This document shows, piece by piece, positions 5,681 through 7,298 of a stretch of 7,298 bases of DNA. Made by a program: the position numbers and the translations under genes. Source of the stretch: JAWXTP01 sp044433415 (GTDB lineage: Bacteria > Bacteroidota > Bacteroidia > Bacteroidales > Rikenellaceae). The notes below the pieces were generated by a model. The model worked only from the letters and a program-made list of their open reading frames with translations, made no database searches and was not told the origin of the DNA. Location of the stretch: assembly GCA_044433415.1 (NCBI GenBank), contig JAWXTP010000140.1, positions 1 to 7,298 on the forward strand. The letters run 5' to 3'. Position 1 is the stretch's first letter, and each line of letters begins with the position of its first letter.

Positions 5681-6805
5681 TTATAATTCCATAGAAAGAG
5701 TTTTGCTAGATTGAACAGAAGTAGAAGAATCTTTTATAACAACTTTTACATCGTAGAATAATCCTGTTCCTACAAAATCTTCAATATTAGTAAATGTAAC
5801 TATGTATGAATTTAGAAGAGCGTCAGATACAGATAAGCTACTAAGTGTTACACCACTAAAGCTACTAGATACAGTCATTGATGTACCGCCTGTGTATTCA
5901 GAAAGTAGACGTGGATCTTCATTATATGAACTAGAAGTGCTACATGATGTTGAGCTGTAAACAGTGTGTATAGTTCCTTTACCAGTCCAATCAGAACTTA
6001 ATACATATTCAACAGAATTGTTAGCTTGACCAGCAGTTTGATTTGGTTCGTCAGTAAAGTTTACATATACACGATTTGAACCTTCTCTAAAAGAGAATAA
6101 ATCATTAGCATAACGTAATGCAACAACTCCACACTCTCCTGTTGCTGAAGTGTATTCTGAATCTGAAGCCATTGTAGATAATTCAGTTGTATCAAAACCC
6201 TTAGTACGTGATACTCCAGTATAGCGATCTAGATATTCTGAAATAGAGGTAACATCAGTAAAGTCTATTGCTCCGGAAATAGTTCCATAGTCATTATATC
6301 CAACGCAAGCAAACTGAGCATCAATACCAGCATCATTTAATTCATTTGCCCACTCTTGTATACTTTCTGCAATACCATCTGCTTCATCTGACATACTACC
6401 TGAGTTATCAACAAGGAATACTATGTCGTTTTTTACACGAGTTGTAGAACTAATTTTTTCGACTAAGATGCCTTTAGGTGTTTGGTGAAAATCTAACCAT
6501 ACATTTTGGTCGTCTTCACCTGTACCTCTTAGTTCAAGGTAGCCTGTACCTCCATCTGATACACCTGTTAGGTTAATACTTATAGTGAAAAAGCCACTGT
6601 TGTTATCTTTTTCAATAGTGCCTGAAAAGTCGGGTATTATTATGGTGTTGTTACTAATAACTGGTGTTTCTCCAGCTTCATCATCTAATGGAATACCTTC
6701 AACTGAAACGACAGTTTCTCCTTTATCAAATAGTTCACACGAAACAAATAATAAAGAGCATATAATGCTTAATAGTGTTACGAAAAGTAAATTGATTTTT
6801 TTCAT
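5681..6805 (-). CDS. von Willebrand factor A domain lipoprotein
   Basis: A 374-residue predicted lipoprotein. The signal peptide MKKINLLFVTLLSIICSLLF runs into the lipobox FVSC with Cys23, so it should be membrane-anchored and exported. Residues about 45-122 are a beta-rich segment (TISINLTG..GYLELRG..NVWLDF). A vWA domain follows at about 126-320: the MIDAS motif DNSGS at 133-137 is intact, with a likely Thr near 206-207 (FDTTELS) and an Asp at 252 (NFTDEPN). The last 45 residues (SYIVTFTN...YDVKVVIKDS) look like another beta-sandwich. vWA domains bind a protein ligand through a divalent metal; the partner here is unknown and no enzyme motif is visible. The gene stands alone: about 160 bp separates it from the acyltransferase remnant downstream, with a terminator-like hairpin between, and exact inverted 24-bp repeats flank it. 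Confidence 0.9.
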   Translation of the reverse strand: MKKINLLFVTLLSIICSLLFVSCELFDKGETVVSVEGIPLDDEAGETPVISNNTIIIPDFSGTIEKDNNSGFFTISINLTGVSDGGTGYLELRGTGEDDQNVWLDFHQTPKGILVEKISSTTRVKNDIVFLVDNSGSMSDEADGIAESIQEWANELNDAGIDAQFACVGYNDYGTISGAIDFTDVTSISEYLDRYTGVSRTKGFDTTELSTMASDSEYTSATGECGVVALRYANDLFSFREGSNRVYVNFTDEPNQTAGQANNSVEYVLSSDWTGKGTIHTVYSSTSCSTSSSYNEDPRLLSEYTGGTSMTVSSSFSGVTLSSLSVSDALLNSYIVTFTNIEDFVGTGLFYDVKVVIKDSSTSVQSSKTLSMEL

Positions 6806-6839
6806 TTTTTTAGAATTTTTAGTTAGGTTATTGTATTTA

Positions 6840-6863
6840 GGGGAGTTCTAATAATTGGTTTTA
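6840..6863 (+). repeat. Right member of the 24-bp inverted pair flanking the vWA gene
   Basis: Starts GGGGAGTTCTAATAATTGG and continues into TTTTA; all 24 bases match the reverse complement of 5615-5638. It lies 35 bp upstream of the vWA ATG, so it falls in that gene's promoter or leader. The GGGGA ends of both copies face the gene. It is followed by AAATTTTAGATTTGTGG, which resembles sequence beside the arms at 3791-3841. Confidence 0.7.
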
Positions 6864-6933
6864 AATTTATAAATTTTAGATTTGTGGTTTTGTAAATAAA
6901 TGTAGGTGTACGGTTACTACAGCTCATTTATAA

Positions 6934-7007
6934 AGGAAATTTCTAGAAACTGGTTTTATTCGATTTCAGATTTTAAAGCGTTAAAATCCAGTTTTTAGAA
7001 GTTTCCT
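6934..7007. repeat. Interspersed inverted-repeat element (MITE/REP-like), short copy
   Basis: The left arm 6934-6962 and right arm 6979-7007 are complementary at 23 of 29 positions around a 16-bp centre. It aligns with 3881-3969 at about 67 of 74 positions, without that copy's extra 15 bp. The near-identity of the centre as well as the arms shows common descent and not merely a shared hairpin shape. Confidence 0.7.
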
Positions 7008-7009
7008 AA

Positions 7010-7028
7010 AGTTTCTAAAACTTCCCTT
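7010..7028 (-). repeat. Partial repeat arm
   Basis: On the minus strand this reads AAGGGAAGTTTTAGAAACT, matching the start and core of the arm consensus but lacking the TGGTTTTA end. It abuts the 6934-7007 element in the same direction as that element's right arm, the same head-to-tail arrangement seen at 3791-3841. Confidence 0.45.
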
Positions 7029-7215
7029 TAATTAAATGTAAATTTCTGTTTCTCTATTTAAGAGATATAGTAAATTTTTAAGGTGCTTTATTTTAGTATA
7101 TTACATGATAAATACATTGTGTTTTACTAAACAAATAAGGTAATTCAATGAAAAATTGAAAAAAAAGAATGTTTAATTTGGTTTATATCTCGTCTTTGAC
7201 ACTTTAAAGCATAGG

Positions 7216-7266
7216 CACAAGGCTTATAGCTCACTGTTACAGCAAGTTATAAGCCTTGTGATTTTT
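7216..7266 (+). terminator. Strong terminator without a visible upstream gene
   Basis: CACAAGGCTTATA at 7216-7228 and TATAAGCCTTGTG at 7248-7260 form a perfect 13-bp stem; the 19-base loop can itself form small CTG/CAG pairing. ATTTTT follows at 7261-7266, then more T-rich sequence. The T-run is on the plus strand, while the minus strand continues CCTATGC, so it terminates plus-strand transcription. No plus-strand gene precedes it within the window's last 500 bp. Confidence 0.65.
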
Positions 7267-7298
7267 CGTATTTTGTAGTATATTTTTTCTATTTCATA

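Larger units (their letters stand above)
6806..7298. other. Intergenic region with repeats and a terminator
   Basis: I find no credible gene on either strand; every ATG-initiated frame stops within a few codons. The region contains a single repeat arm (6840-6863), an inverted-repeat element (6934-7007) with an extra partial arm (7010-7028), and a strong plus-oriented terminator (7216-7266). The promoter of the vWA gene should lie here, but I see no exact TAnnTTTG box on the minus strand in its first 130 bp. Confidence 0.6.

Noticed and set aside
6585..6851. 88-codon plus-strand open frame
   Set aside because: It is antisense to the signal peptide and N-terminus of the vWA lipoprotein and runs into a repeat arm; no independent support.
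5615..6863. Insertion sequence with the vWA gene as transposase
   Set aside because: The encoded protein is an exported lipoprotein with a MIDAS motif, not a transposase, and the repeat ends face the gene in the opposite sense to the ends of the full elements.
3791..7028. CRISPR array
   Set aside because: The repeat arms occur in both orientations at irregular distances, are not separated by uniform spacers, and no cas gene is present.
3791..7028. Integron attC-type recombination sites around gene cassettes
   Set aside because: The arms lack the GTTRRRY/RYYYAAC ends expected of attC sites, and no integrase gene is visible.
7216..7260. tRNA gene
   Set aside because: There is one long stem with a single large loop, no cloverleaf arms and no T-loop GTTCRA motif; it reads as a terminator.

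Overview
The window is AT-rich (roughly two thirds A+T by eye) and looks like a piece of a Bacteroidota chromosome, most likely Bacteroidales. The reasons are a '6-bladed beta-propeller' lipoprotein of the kind expanded in that phylum, a LytS/YehU-type histidine kinase paired with a LytTR response regulator, lipoprotein signals ending in SSC or VSC, A/T-rich rather than Shine-Dalgarno leaders, and one exact match to the Bacteroidales -7 box (TAnnTTTG). No species can be named from this sequence.

Layout, left to right. (1) 1-126 is the 3' end of a plus-strand gene I do not recognise. It converges on the next gene and their stop codons overlap. (2) 123-3694 is a minus-strand cluster whose transcription order is propeller lipoprotein, multi-TM membrane protein, sensor kinase, LytTR regulator. 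Gaps are 55 bp (or about 150 bp if the membrane protein starts internally), 6 bp and 7 bp. (3) 3695-4319 is a roughly 600-bp intergenic region with a composite of palindromic repeats and a possible 51-codon plus-strand ORF followed by a hairpin and T-run. (4) 4320-5060 is a complete PHP-family phosphoesterase of the histidinol-phosphatase type. (5) 5089-5524 is the decayed, frameshifted C-terminal part of an acyltransferase-3 membrane protein. (6) 5543-5583 is a strong 18-bp hairpin, probably a terminator. (7) 5681-6805 is a lipoprotein with a von Willebrand A domain and an intact-looking MIDAS motif. (8) 6806-7298 is a second gene-free stretch with more copies of the same repeats and a strong plus-oriented terminator that has no visible gene in front of it.

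How the parts may work together. The kinase and regulator form a standard two-component pair: the membrane kinase phosphorylates Asp55 of the regulator, whose LytTR domain binds DNA. The small membrane protein and the propeller lipoprotein are on the same strand directly upstream and may be sensory or accessory partners, but only synteny supports that. The PHP enzyme, the acyltransferase remnant and the vWA lipoprotein show no evident functional link to one another.

The least ordinary feature is the repeat family. Two 74-89 bp inverted-repeat elements (3881-3969 and 6934-7007) agree at about 67 of 74 aligned positions and differ by a clean 15-bp indel. Related single arms lie at 3791-3841, 5603-5638, 6840-6863 and 7010-7028. 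Two of these arms (5615-5638 and 6840-6863) are exact 24-bp inverted copies that bracket the vWA lipoprotein gene. This resembles a MITE/REP-like family; no transposase or recombinase lies in the window. I do not see a demonstrable new multi-gene system here.
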